From positions 130,677,484 through 130,741,483 of the forward strand of contig NC_092860.1 in the NCBI RefSeq assembly GCF_032062135.1: a stretch of 64,000 nucleotides of DNA, given 5' to 3'. The DNA is from Pyxicephalus adspersus (taxonomy: Eukaryota; Chordata; Amphibia; Anura; Pyxicephalidae). The position numbers and the translations under genes are program-made. Position 1 is the stretch's first letter, and the number at the start of each line of letters is the position of its first letter. Shown piece after piece: positions 48,515-59,499 of this stretch. The notes beneath the pieces were generated by a model. It worked only from the letters and a program-made list of their open reading frames with translations, did not search any database and was not told the DNA's origin.

Positions 48515-48990
48515 TCAGTGGTAGGACTGAACGTCCCTAGCCTCTGGCATTCTGGCAAAAATTTCCCTGAACTTCCAATGCGTCTGTGAAATTTCAGTGA
48601 ACCGATTTCGCGGAACCATCGGAAGTTCCAGGAAATCATTATAGGAGGATTCCCAGGGCTGCATTCAATCATGCAGCTCTGGGAATCCTCCTGTCATTGT
48701 GTGATCCCTGGCATTAAAGGTATATGGGGACAAGTCTCCCCATTCAAAACCTCTAGTGCTCTCTGTTTGGCTGAGGAAAGGAAAATCCTGATGACGCTCA
48801 AGCGAGGTTTTGAAAAGGGAGACTTGTCCCCATTTAACCTCTAGTGCCGGGGATCGCACACTAAGCTGATCAATAAATGCAATAAATGCATCCATGGCTG
48901 CATTCATTGATCAGCACAGCCCGTGTGACTTTTTTTTTTTTTTTTTAGGAAAATTCAATCTCGATTTGCAAATTTACACCAGCCATTCTC
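48515..48990. mobile_element. Fold-back element with three successive stem-loops
   Basis: Stem 1 about 48646-48695 (aggattcccagggctgcat against gcagctctgggaatcct). Stem 2 about 48728-48832 (gggacaagtctcccc against gggagacttgtcccc). Stem 3 about 48863-48914 (gctgatcaataaatgcaat against gcattcattgatcagc). Blocks such as cctctagtgccggggatcgc and ggctgcattcattga recur in the element at 20590-21016. Confidence 0.75.
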
Positions 48991-49004
48991 GCTTACAATT
49001 TCTG

Positions 49005-49670
49005 TATGTATGTATTTCTCAATATGGATCTTTTAGGTAGCGGCAAAAAGAAGAAGTACTATGGAGCAAAAAGAAGAAGGTGTCCTGGTCTGAATCATAT
49101 TTCTATTGTGGAAGAGCAGATTAGAGAGCATTGTATAACCGGGGAAAAGATGGCAGCAGGCAAGGTCTTGTGGAGTTCATGCCCTGATTGAGTTTAGAGC
49201 TGTTCTACTGCCCCATGGGGATCATGCACTATATTAGGCAGGTGGTTTTAATGTTTTGTTTGATCAGCTTATGTGCATTTTACATATTTTATACAATATT
49301 AACCCTTAAAAAAATACCTTGCTTATGTCTGCTTTCAATTCTCACTGCTTGTCAGTCACTTGCTTATTAAACATGTTTTCAGCAAGTCTTTCCTCTATGT
49401 CTGCTCATGATTAAGCAATCTTTGTGTGGCAATGTCTGTTCCCATCCGAGGCCATCTCCCATAACAAAGCTTAACCATCAACATTTTTTATTTTCATTCT
49501 TTATTAAGTAGAAGATATAAAACTGTGTAGTAAACTATTTTAGTTTGAGTTCACCTAATTCCTCGTTTCTCATGCACACAAACAAGTATACTCAGTTAAA
49601 TTAATAGGGATGCAGGGTTGCATATAAAGTACAGTATGACTAAACATTCAATAGGCATATTAAATTTGCT
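49005..49670. other. Intergenic, no gene seen
   Basis: AT-rich, nothing recognised. Confidence 0.45.
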
Positions 49671-49671
49671 T

Positions 49672-49938
49672 TGTTCCCAACCTTTATAATATGGGGTAAC
49701 CCCTTGAAAAAGTTTCAGGTATTTAGGGAACCGTTACTATAATTACTATATCCACAACCCACAATATTTTAGTCGTGGTGGGAAGGAAGAATGCCTTTTA
49801 CACTGCTGGCCAGTGGGAAGAATGTCTCCCTTACAGATAGCAAAAAAAGATCATTGGAATCTGTGAAACTGAGAGTCGCAAACTGCTTATTGCTCAAGGA
49901 ACCTCTAGCAACCTCTGGGGGAACCCAGGTTAGGAAAA
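49672..49938. mobile_element. hAT-type MITE, inverted relative of 2294-2574
   Basis: gggaaccgttactataatta and gctcaaggaacctctagcaa are the reverse complement of blocks in the 2294-2574 element. The ends are eroded (ttcccaacctt left, aacccaggttagg right). Confidence 0.65.
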
Positions 49939-49947
49939 AAACATTCT

Positions 49948-50266
49948 TAAGCTGCATATTAGTCATTGGAAAGGATCGTGAAAGATCCTTTCTAACGACT
50001 ATTATGCAGCTTAGGAATGGTCTAGGCCAGAACTGCACGATGCATGAACGAGTGCTGCTCTATGCAGAGGGGGAGAACGACGGAGCGGCACCCTGCTGGG
50101 CTCTCCCCCTCTTACCTTGCAATAGGATCGTTAGCCATCCATCGTTCATGGATCCGCCGGGACGGTCATTCAGACGTTGGCCGAATGGCGCTGTACACAC
50201 GCCAGATTCTCACCCGATATCATCCCTGAGCTGATTATCGGGCGGGAAGCATTGTACGTAGCTTTA
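49948..50266. mobile_element. TTAA-type MITE family B, rearranged
   Basis: 49948-50013 is a compact 66-bp hairpin (taagctgcat...atgcagctta, stem ggaaaggatc/gatccttt). Next come the family blocks gcacgatgcatgaacgagtg, gagcggcaccctgctgggct and ctgtacacacgccaga, ending ttgtacgtagcttta. Confidence 0.7.
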
Positions 50267-50479
50267 CTTCTGAGATTTTAATTAGTTTCTACAGTTTGTC
50301 CGGATAGTGGCAGAAGAGCATTTGAAAATCAGAACCTCACAGCTCTCTAGTCAGCTTTGGTTCAGTATGCACCCACGCCATCTGCTGAAAAGTATTGGTG
50401 TAACAACATAAACATGTTGCACTGTTGGCTAAGATAATGTAAGAAATATTTTTGTTGATGGAATTTGAAAACTGCCCTG

Positions 50480-51014
50480 ATAGAGTACTCTAGAGCAGGA
50501 CAGAATGTAAGTTATTGTCCCCCTGTGTACACAGTTATTGTCCCACTTACATTTCTGACTTGGTAAAAAAATACTCCCCCAGCCGCTCTCTCCGCTCCTC
50601 CAATGACCTCCAAATGACTTCCTCACTCATAACCTCATCACACGCACGGATACAAGACTTCTCTAGAGCTGCCCCAACTCTCTGGAATGGTCTTCCTCGT
50701 CCTATTCGGCTTGCTCCTACTTTCTGCTCATTTGAAAGAGCGCTCAAAATTCATTTTTTCAAACTTGCCTACCCATCTTCTGTCTTTTGAAACCATCACT
50801 ACTTCCCAGCACTACATATCTCCCATCCTATTGTGTGTAAATTCCCCCACCTACTAGATTATAAGCTCTTCGGGGCAGGGTCCTCTCCTCCTGTATCACT
50901 GTCTGTATTAGTCTGTCATTTGCATTCTCTATTTAATGTACAGCGCTGCGTAATATGTTGGCACTATATAAATCCAGTTTATTAATAATAATAATAATAA
51001 TATTAATAATAATA
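50480..51014 (+). mobile_element. 5'-truncated non-LTR retrotransposon (CR1/L2/Rex-like) 3' end
   Basis: 50560-50790 encodes FSRAAPTLWNGLPRPIR followed by SFERALKIHFFK, the C-terminal signature of LINE reverse-transcriptase proteins of the CR1/L2/Rex group. A 3' UTR follows with tagattataagctcttcggg and gcgctgcgtaatatgttggc, a tail seen widely in frogs. It ends in an (ATA)n tract at 50975-51014. Only the last part of the element is present. Confidence 0.82.
50975..51014. repeat. (ATA)n microsatellite tail of the LINE
   Basis: Run of ATA/AAT trinucleotides at the 3' end of the LINE fragment, as usual for this group. Confidence 0.9.
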
Positions 51015-51536
51015 AAGTGGGCAAATCTGACCATAATTAGTTAAATCTGCTTTTCCAAGTACCAATGCTTGCTTCTTGTACTTTCAACTCACCCTAAAGT
51101 CATTACTACAACTTCCACAACTAATGTCAGATGCAATAAAATGGGGAATGAAGAATATTAAAACTAGTGTCTAATACAAGTTTGATGCTGGGATTTTTTG
51201 CTACTGGGGAAATTGCTTTGTCAAATGTTGTAGGCCCATTTGAATATATATTCTTTTTTATTTTTCACTGTTGAATTTGCTTTTTTAGCAGTAATTTGGC
51301 AAATGCTTTATGCCCCTTTTTTTTCCAAACCAATTTTCTTTATTAGCAGTAACAAAGAAAACACATTGGCAAATACCATAGGCTCATGCCACTTTAGCTC
51401 TTCCTAATAGCTTTTGCAACTTGATATATCATTGCAGCAGGATACCGCAACATGGTGCTTTGTATTTCTGTGCTTGATCTTTTATGTATGGCTGGAGTGA
51501 TGTCAGCACTTTGTAGAAAATGAGAGAAGGTGTGCC

Positions 51537-52230
51537 AATGGGCCCTGATTTATTAAAGCTCTCCAAGGCTGGAGAAGATACACTTTTATCAGTGAAGCTG
51601 GGTGATCCAGCAAAACTGGATCTGGTCCTGGATTTATAACATTTGCTACAAAAAGACTTTGAAGAAATCCATTTCCAGATTTCTGGATCACCAAGCTTCA
51701 CTAATAGTGTATCCTCTCCAGCCTTGGAGAGCTTTATTAAATCAGACCCAATGTGTCCATATGGTATTGGCTGACTTCAATTGGTAATGGTAAAAAATGG
51801 TAAAAGTTCTGATTTGAGTTAGGAAATAAACTAGCCAGTCAGTGTCAGAATCAACTAGCTATCTTGAAACACCAATAATCTCTAGGCTGCCTGTGAAAAG
51901 GCCAGTTTGACTGATAAGATACCTATAATTAAATTGGATTCAAACACAAAGAATTAAGACCCCCTAAACTGGCTGGGATAAACAAAATGCAATCAGCTTC
52001 CATATTGAGGAATCTGAAAAACACATAGAGCTTTGAGAAGGAAGTAAACTCTGTTGTCCATTAATCAATCTCAAACATTGATTAGGTGCACATTATATGT
52101 GTGTTTGTCCATCAGTCATTTACTGTGATTTGAAGAAGCAGACAACATTGTCACAGTAATAATATATTCAGTGTGCTCTGTACACCATTTTTTTGTGACA
52201 ATCAAAATAAATTGTTCATAAATCAGCTAA
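51537..52230 (+). repeat. Direct segmental duplication, copy 1
   Basis: Matches 54108-54790 in the same order and orientation, including the family A MITE at its left side. Examples are ccaataatctctaggctgcc and ctggctgggataaacaaaat. 52102-52186 (85 bp) is identical in both copies, while the rest shows scattered differences and small indels. Confidence 0.93.
51540..51749. mobile_element. Fold-back MITE family A copy (inside duplication)
   Basis: ggccctgatttattaaagct to gctttattaaatcagaccc, with AAT on both sides (51537-51539 and 51750-51752). Confidence 0.85.
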
Positions 52231-52239
52231 AGCTCTGGT

Positions 52240-54107
52240 ATATTTCTGTCCTGATTTACAAATAATAGTTATATAATCTATACAAAAAAGAATGTACAGT
52301 ACAGGAATGCACTGTATTTAAGAATGCTTTAGTAATTAATTAAAGATCCATTTCCTGCTGACCCATATTTTGGTTTACATTGTCATTAAATAGCCTATTA
52401 CCACAAATACAGTACAGTGTTCATTACAAAGGCCAACCATTTAAAACCACCAGGTTTTACCAAGTACAAGTAGAAGGATGAGGTTCTTAAAAAAAGTATA
52501 TTTGAGAAGAATATTATGCCAGCAAGGAATTATTGCTTTAATATGTATAGCTGCACCTTGTGAAAGTTTTGAGCTATTGAGAAGGTTTCTCCCAATGAAC
52601 TGAGATATTTTATCTACAAGGAAAAAAGATGGCTACATAAACTAATTTATTAGGATGGTATTCTAAGTTTCTAATGCTAAGCTATTTTTTAAATTAAATT
52701 TAATCATAAACATCGAACCAATATAATCTAAAATATGCAGAAATGTATCAGTTAAACAAAAAATTGACCATGTTTGCTGGTTTTGTAAAATATGTTTTTT
52801 TAACTGTTTTTGTGGTGGAACGAGAGGCAGGGTTGAAAAAAATAGTAAAAGTAAGTCTATTTATTATAATTATAATGAAGTGTAAATCTGGTTGATTTAT
52901 TTGGGAGTGCAAACTGGATTTGTGAACTGGCTAAACTTGAAAATAATTATGGTTGAGCAGACAGAAGAGGTGTGATAGTTTGGCTCAAGTTTACAAAGAG
53001 TAAAATATTTTTAGCTAGTTTACACCCAGTCATGTGATGGGTCTACTAGCTAATAATTCATTTATTTCAATATTCAATATAATTTTCATTTACTGTATAC
53101 TTGCTATAAAGGTGTTTCTGTATTTCAATTATTTTATTATTTTTTTGACATGTAAAATCTACAAACATTTTGGCAAGTAACAACATTGTTGTCCAATGTA
53201 TAAAAGGTGTTTCTGGAATAAATTTTTTTAATCAATTTAAAAATTTTAATCAATTTAATCAATAATGCGTAGTGTTACAAGATGCTTATCGGACCGGCAA
53301 TCCCATGCTGTGCACCACTGCAGTATCACACCCTGTTTATTTTGTCTGGCAGTGTTGCTTGCAGCAGCAAGGAGATTAAGGAATTACCTGAAAAAGTTTT
53401 TTTTTACATTTTTTACCACCTCCCTAAGGTAATTGAAACAATAAAAAAATAGAATCCTAAGATAGGATCAATAAAAAGTGGGGAGTTGTGTGGTGTAATC
53501 AACATTACAATTTATTAAAATAACAGCATCAATTTTATTTCAAACTCATTAAAAATATTTTTACAAAAACATTAAAAAACTCTAATGAGAATTGGTTTGA
53601 CAAACACAAGTGGTAGAGTGAAAATCTTATAAGAAAGAAAGTTCACTTTGAATAGTGATGTTTTTCTATTCCAAAGCGTTTCGCAGGAAAGAACCTGCTT
53701 CCCCAGGGGAACACCACAGTTGTACAATGTTCAATTCACATGACTGTGTATGACCTCTGGCATTGGAATCTACTGTATTGCATTATACGTGGGCTCCTGG
53801 TCCTCGGTCAATTCTTTCCCTAATGCTATTCTTAAGCACAGAAATCCCAGGGCCAACTATGTGGTGGGACTTTGCAACTTTTTTTGTTAGATTGGGGAAC
53901 TGGTGCCTGGTGAGCACTGGCACCAGACCAGGACCTTACACATACATGAAGACTAAATATGTGCCAATATGCCTTGGTTAACTTAGTAATAGAGCTATTA
54001 CTTAGGTACCTGCTATAGGTGGTACAGGTTTAACTGCTATTAGTAGAGGCAAAGCATTCTAAACAAAATTATTAAAAATAATTTAATTATTAAGAAATTA
54101 TGCACTC
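52240..54107. other. Spacer between the duplicated blocks, no gene seen
   Basis: AT-rich. 53665-53740 (aagcgtttcgcaggaaagaa, cttccccaggggaac) resembles the gcgtttcgc...ttcctcaggg motif of a common frog repeat, but I cannot delimit it. Confidence 0.45.
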
Positions 54108-54790
54108 CAAGGACCTGATTTATTTAAGCTTTCCAAGACTGGAGAAAATACACTTTCATGGGTGATCCAGCAAACCTGAATTTGGTCATGGATTAAAAAC
54201 ATTTGCTATCAAATTACTTTGAAGAAATCCATTCCAAGTTTTCTGGATCACCCAGCTTCATTATAAAAGTGTATCCTCTCGAGCCTTGGAGAGCTTTAAT
54301 AAATCGGGCCCAATGTGTCCATATGTCATTGGCTGACTTAAATTGGTAATGGTAAAATTTCAAGTTCCGATTTGAGCTAAAAAAACATGACATCTGTGTC
54401 GGAATGAACTAGCTATCTTCAAACACCAATAATCTCTGGGCTGCCTGTGTATAAGCCAGTTTGACAGATAAGATACCTATTATTAAATTGGATTCAAACA
54501 CAAAGAATTAAGATCCTTAAACTGGCTGGGATAAACAAAATGCAATCAGCCTCCATAATCAGGAATCTGAAAAACAAACACATAAAGCTTTGAGAAGGAA
54601 GAAAAACTCTGTTGTCCATTAATCAATCTCGAATGTGGATAAGGCACGCATGAAATGGGCTTGTTTGTCCATCAGTCATTTACTGTGATTTGAAGAAGCA
54701 GACAACATTGTCACAGTAATAATATATTCAGTGTGCTCTGTACACCTTCCTATGTGACAAACAAAATAAATTGTTTATAAATCAGCTAAA
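54108..54790 (+). repeat. Direct segmental duplication, copy 2
   Basis: Second copy of 51537-52230. The identical core is at 54662-54746. At its right edge the similarity runs out in aaatcagctaaagc, where another family A MITE begins. Confidence 0.93.
54111..54311. mobile_element. Fold-back MITE family A copy (inside duplication)
   Basis: ggacctgatttatttaagct to gctttaataaatcgggccc. AAT on the right; the left flank has lost a base relative to copy 1. Confidence 0.82.
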
Positions 54791-54975
54791 GCCGAAGAAG
54801 TTAAACTATCATGGAAGAACCTGGGTGATGCAGCAAACCGGAAGGGGTTTTCTTAAAATCAGTTGGTATTATTTGGCAAACGTTTTCAATCCTTGACCAA
54901 ATCAATTTCAGGTTTGTTGCATCACCCAGATTTCAACTAACTTCTCCAGGGTTGTAGAGCTTTAATAAATCATAT
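54777..54975. mobile_element. Fold-back MITE family A, eroded second-subfamily copy
   Basis: aaactatcatggaagaacct and ttgttgcatcacccagattt, ending gagctttaataaatcatatc. Shares the atcatggaagaacctgg arm with 29554-29792. Confidence 0.7.
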
Positions 54976-54979
54976 CCTA

Positions 54980-56750
54980 AGTGTCAAATTTTCTAAGTGA
55001 TCCACATTCTTTCTTCTTTTATTATTCATATATCTACAGGTTACTCATTACACTGGTTACTCATACACAGGGGGTTTAGATATAATTGTGTCAACAGGAG
55101 TCCCTTGAGAACTGAAAATCATTGTCTAATGTATCAGGGTGCTTATATTTTGAATAGGATTTCTAGAAAACATTGATCTTTAAATACCCATTTTAAGATT
55201 GTGCCAAATCTTTACTACATAAACATGGAGCTGCAAAATACAAAGCAAAATAACCAAGATGAATTATAACCATTTACTGCCCTTGGGTTACAATTATCAC
55301 TAAATAAGCCCCAGTAATATACAACGTATCAAGGGAGATTATTTTTTTATTAGGGCTTTTGTAAAGCCTATAATATTTTAAATACATCTCCTTCCACCCA
55401 GGCTTAATCTGTACAAGTATTCTCTTGATTACTTTGATAGTTGATGACATTCACATTTTTGACAAGCAGCCAATTTTTTTTTTTTTTGTAAACATACCTT
55501 TTATTACCTAATCATATTTCATCTAGTTTACATTACTAAAGTATTTCTGGGTAATGTCAATATGTTGCTAAACAATAAAAGTGCATGGATCTGTTTCAAA
55601 AGAAAAGGAACACTAAAAACATGCCAACTCAAACTATTATTGGTACCTCAAATAAAATAATTATTGCAGTCTGTAGTAGATCTTTTAAAGCCTTAATTTG
55701 GCTATAGACAATTGGTCAATATTCTGAGCTGCATTTCAGACTCATGGGTGCATGAAAACACATGGACCTGGAAGGATCTCCACCAGGAAAGGTTTCAGTG
55801 AATATCATATCCACTGCTTTATTACAGACCACTAATGTCTTCTGGAACAATTCCACTTTTGCACTTTAACTTTACTAGTGATCATGTTTTTTGGCGAGAG
55901 AATGAGACCAAGAATGTTGTGCTGGTTTGCCCCAACTTGCAATGTTTTTAGACTTTTCCCCAGACCCTGTAACCAACTTTCTACCTGACTATTTTACTTA
56001 TGTACCGAATTGCATTTGTTCACGGAAAGCAAAGGTAGAAGAAAATTAGCACTATAGTTATGGAAAAGAAAGATTAAACATTTCTATTCTCTACTAAAAG
56101 GAAATAAAAAATAGCTTTATTGTTTTATTAATACATTTTTTAATCAAGAAAGCTTTATTATGTTTCACAAACACAGAAATAGTTTTGAGAACACTGCTGG
56201 ATATCTTACATATCAATGAGCATCAAAATTGTAGTTGCCAAATGTGCGAACCAAGTTTCAATTTATTTAGCCTAGTAATGAGAAACATTTTGTAACATTT
56301 GATATTATGTAATGCACTTGCATACTGTTAGACACTATGCTGGTAAATTTCATATTAAAGCAATCTGAACAGTCTTAAAAATGTATTTCTCTTGGAAATT
56401 GTATTATATCTGAACTGTGAGCTTAGTGGATTGGCAATGTACCAACCAATTTTCTTAGATAGGAAAGATGACATTTCAGCACAAACACACCTATGTCAGA
56501 GTCCAAATCACAAAGATAATGATAAATTCATTGCCAAAATTCATTTAATCCTTTTGTTGTTTATTTAGCATTACTTTGCTTTTATAGTAACCTGTTAAAA
56601 AGCCAAGGTAATCATAAACAGATTGGATAAAAAGATTAATACAAAATAAACACAATTAGCAGTTAAACAGTAATACATTTATTTTTACAATTCACTATTA
56701 GGCCTTAGGAATTGGGAAGTAGACAGCTATTCATTCGCAACCCCTATTAT
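54980..56750. other. Intergenic, no gene seen
   Basis: AT-rich, nothing recognised. Confidence 0.5.
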
Positions 56751-56767
56751 TAATAATATTCTACTAT

Positions 56768-57049
56768 GGGGGGCGTGGCCTGATGGCGGCGGAGTAGGAC
56801 GCTGGTCTCCTAGCTCCGTATCCCGCCCGGGGGTTTCCTGCATGTGTAAGCGCTCCAGCGCCTTCCTTATTAATATAATGGGGCCAAAAGTGAAGGGGGC
56901 ACAGAAGGGACGCCTGGGCATGTGCAGCTCCCTGGTATCATTATCTGTCTGTTAATTCGGAGCCTACAATGTTATGTTTTTTTTTTTTTATGTTATGTCT
57001 ACTTGTTACTTTTTCTTTTTCTGAAAACTCAATAAAACTGATTGAAACA
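56768..57049 (+). mobile_element. Internally deleted L1-like retrotransposon insertion
   Basis: A perfect 16-bp target duplication aataatattctactat flanks it (56752-56767 and 57050-57065), proof of target-primed insertion. It begins with a GC-rich 5' end (ggggggcgtggcctgatggc), reaches an ATG followed by a short basic coding start near 56878, then jumps to a T-rich 3' end with aataaaactgattgaaaca. The reverse transcriptase region is absent, so the inserted copy was already internally deleted (or spliced) before insertion. Confidence 0.85.
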
Positions 57050-57065
57050 AATAATATTCTACTAT

Positions 57066-57958
57066 ACAAAAAGGAAAAAAAAACTGCACATTAAAAGATG
57101 CTGGGCTTTTGAGGCTCACACTACTAAAAACATCAAGGTTTATTTTTTTGACAGTGCACTGATAGAACCCAATTTTGGGCTTATATACAGGATGTCACCT
57201 CTAATTTCCAAGTTCTTTTGCATGAACAAGAATTGTCAAGCCTGAAACATGGGCCCATAAGGATAAAAAGTGCTCTGCTATACTTGTGGCCATATACTGC
57301 TCCGACCTCTGACCTGTCTCAGCACTAAACCTGATACATTTTGGATACCTTAGCCAGAATGGTATTATTATTATCACACCTTTAATGTACCAGCATATTA
57401 AGTATTAGGAAACCACATAAGAGTGCAGATTCTGCAAGCTGCATATTTTGTGTAGAGGCTTAGAATACTTTAGATATGCTTTGGCTGAACCAAAAAAAAT
57501 TGGACACGTACACTGGAAGCACCCATGCAAGTAAAGCTGTGTACAATCTGCATCCAGCTTTATAGAACTGGAGATATTGAGGGTTACAACATGCAACACT
57601 TTAATTATCATAACAGCCTAATGATTTACCGCCATCTTAAAATAGAACATGTTGAATATTATTCGGCACAGCGAAAGGTCACTGTTCCTCTGAATGGGTA
57701 GTTTTCGCCAGTCAGGAAGTAATATGTTTATTTCATGAAATATAAATATAATATATCATATTCTAAATAAGATAATTTAGGCGTCAGTAAGGGCTTCATC
57801 ATCCTTTAGGGGTACGTGAGGGCTAGGACAACAAGGGTTGCACTTTGTGTTTGCTCATTTATTGATTAATTTATCAAGTTTAATTTATGAATCGTTCATT
57901 TTATTTATACAGTTTTAGTATAGTACCATATGGTAAAAGATGTTGAAATATAGGCACT
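57066..57958. other. Intergenic, no gene seen
   Basis: AT-rich, nothing recognised. Confidence 0.5.
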
Positions 57959-57960
57959 AG

Positions 57961-58300
57961 TTAAAGCAGAACTAAACTGAAAAACTCACTTACCTTTACG
58001 TTTGCAGATCCGTAGATCCCTCTGGAGATTTTCTGGATCGGGTCCCGCTTCATTCTGGAATCCTCCTTTGTCCCTGCAAAAGTCCCTGGCACTGCCATCT
58101 TCTTTGCCCTTTTTCCCGCCTTCTGCCCTGCACTGCGGAGGCGTGAGATCAGGTGAAGTAGTCTGTGGTAGACGGGGGGAAAAAAGAGCGCCAATCTTAC
58201 TGCACATGCATGAGATTGGCATTTTATTTTTCCCCATCAAAGAAAAACCTCCTTCTGTGCATGCCTGATCAGTCAGGGCCATTGGTTGCTGCCAGGGAAA
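57961..58300. mobile_element. TTAA-type MITE family C, one end preserved
   Basis: Starts TTAAAGCAGAACTAAACTG and contains the inner blocks catgcatgagattggcattt and ctgtgcatgcctgatc of the family. The right terminus is not recognisable. Confidence 0.6.
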
Positions 58301-58879
58301 CTCCAAGGTTTATTAGTTTCAAATGGGGAATTTTCTTTGCAATGGGGATGAAGTGAGGTTAATTTGTGATATGATGCTATGGGGGTATGGTAAATCTTTA
58401 AGGTGTGAGCATGGGAGAATGTTTTTTGCAAATTGATATCATTTGTATCATTAGTATCATTTATAGTTGACTTTAAAGTTATATGAGAGGAAAAGTTATG
58501 CCACTGAGAAACATAAATATAATAAATATATATGTATAATAAAATACTGTTTATATTATATTTATATCTATCTACTAATCTCAGTATCTCAGGATCGCCT
58601 TTGCTGGGGTCAAAGGACACCTGTCTGATTCATCCATCTCAGATCACACACCAGGGTATCAGCTTTAAGCTGGCTTGCAGCCAAATGTATTGAAAGTTGC
58701 GGATAAAATAACAAAACAGCAAAAGAAAACCTTGCCTGTCCGGCACTTACTATACATCAAGACATCCCTGTCTATCAGCTGGAGGACTTCTCCCTGTCAG
58801 CTCTAAACCAAGCTTGCAGCAACCTTCTACTCACTTTTGAGCTCACTCACCCAGACTGACTTTATGAGTCTCTCAGCCG

Positions 58880-59085
58880 AGCTCCCTCGCAGACTGACTG
58901 TCTGTGTCTCCAAACAGAACTCTCTCACACAGTCCACCTGGCTGTGTCTCCAAACATAGCTCTCTCTCACACAGTCCACCTGGCTGTGTCTCCAAACAAT
59001 GCTGAACTCACACAGACCCCTGTCCGTGTCTCTCCAAATAGAGCTGCACTGACACAAACCCCTGTCTGTGTCTCTCCAAGCCAAG
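58880..59085. repeat. 40-42 bp minisatellite
   Basis: gtgtctc starts units at 58904, 58944, 58986, 59026 and 59068, each followed by ccaaa, an agctc-like block and cacacagtccacctggct or a variant. The alternating periods 40 and 42 keep a minus-strand frame open with repeated WRHSQVDCVRE and WRDTDRGLC, which is a repeat artefact. Confidence 0.88.
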
Positions 59086-59176
59086 CTAAGCTACTGACTG
59101 AGCTCCTGGCTCTATGTTATATCCCCACCCTCAGTGCTTCTTCAGTAATTGCTACTTCACACCTGCTACTTCACAC

Positions 59177-59270
59177 AGGAATCTTGGGCAAATATACCTC
59201 ACATAAAAGAGGAATCTTGGGCAAATATATCTCATAAGAGAGGAATCTTGGGCAAATATTTCTCCCTAAC
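59177..59270. repeat. 31-33 bp tandem repeat
   Basis: Three copies of aggaatcttgggcaaatat starting at 59177, 59210 and 59241. Confidence 0.9.
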
Positions 59271-59288
59271 ACCTCCAATCCTGCCTTG

Positions 59289-59454
59289 GTGTCACAATAT
59301 ATATATATATACCAGCAATCCTCTGAATGGAGGACACAGAGCAGCCTCACTGAGATCCGTGCATCCGAGGATGAGAGCTGCCGAGGAGAGCTGGGCGGGG
59401 TATTCAAATCAGCCGGGTGGAGCAACCGGCTAAAAACCTCTGGGGAGAACTATG

Positions 59455-59490
<36 letters not shown>
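59289..59490. repeat. Two (TA)n microsatellites
   Basis: Runs of TA at about 59290-59310 and 59452-59490, separated by a GC-richer stretch of about 140 bp. Confidence 0.9.
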
Positions 59491-59499
59491 CATACATAT

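Noticed and set aside
53640..53760. Possible tRNA-like or SINE head (gcgtttcgcaggaaagaacc)
   Set aside because: No A and B box pair or cloverleaf could be drawn; it only resembles a motif common in frog repeats.
821..54975. Repeated palindromes interpreted as a CRISPR array
   Set aside because: Copies are kilobases apart, about 200 bp long and flanked by target duplications. They are MITEs in a eukaryotic genome.
58827..59084. Open frame encoding repeated WRHSQVDC-like units
   Set aside because: The repetition follows directly from the 40-42 bp minisatellite. No sign of a real protein.
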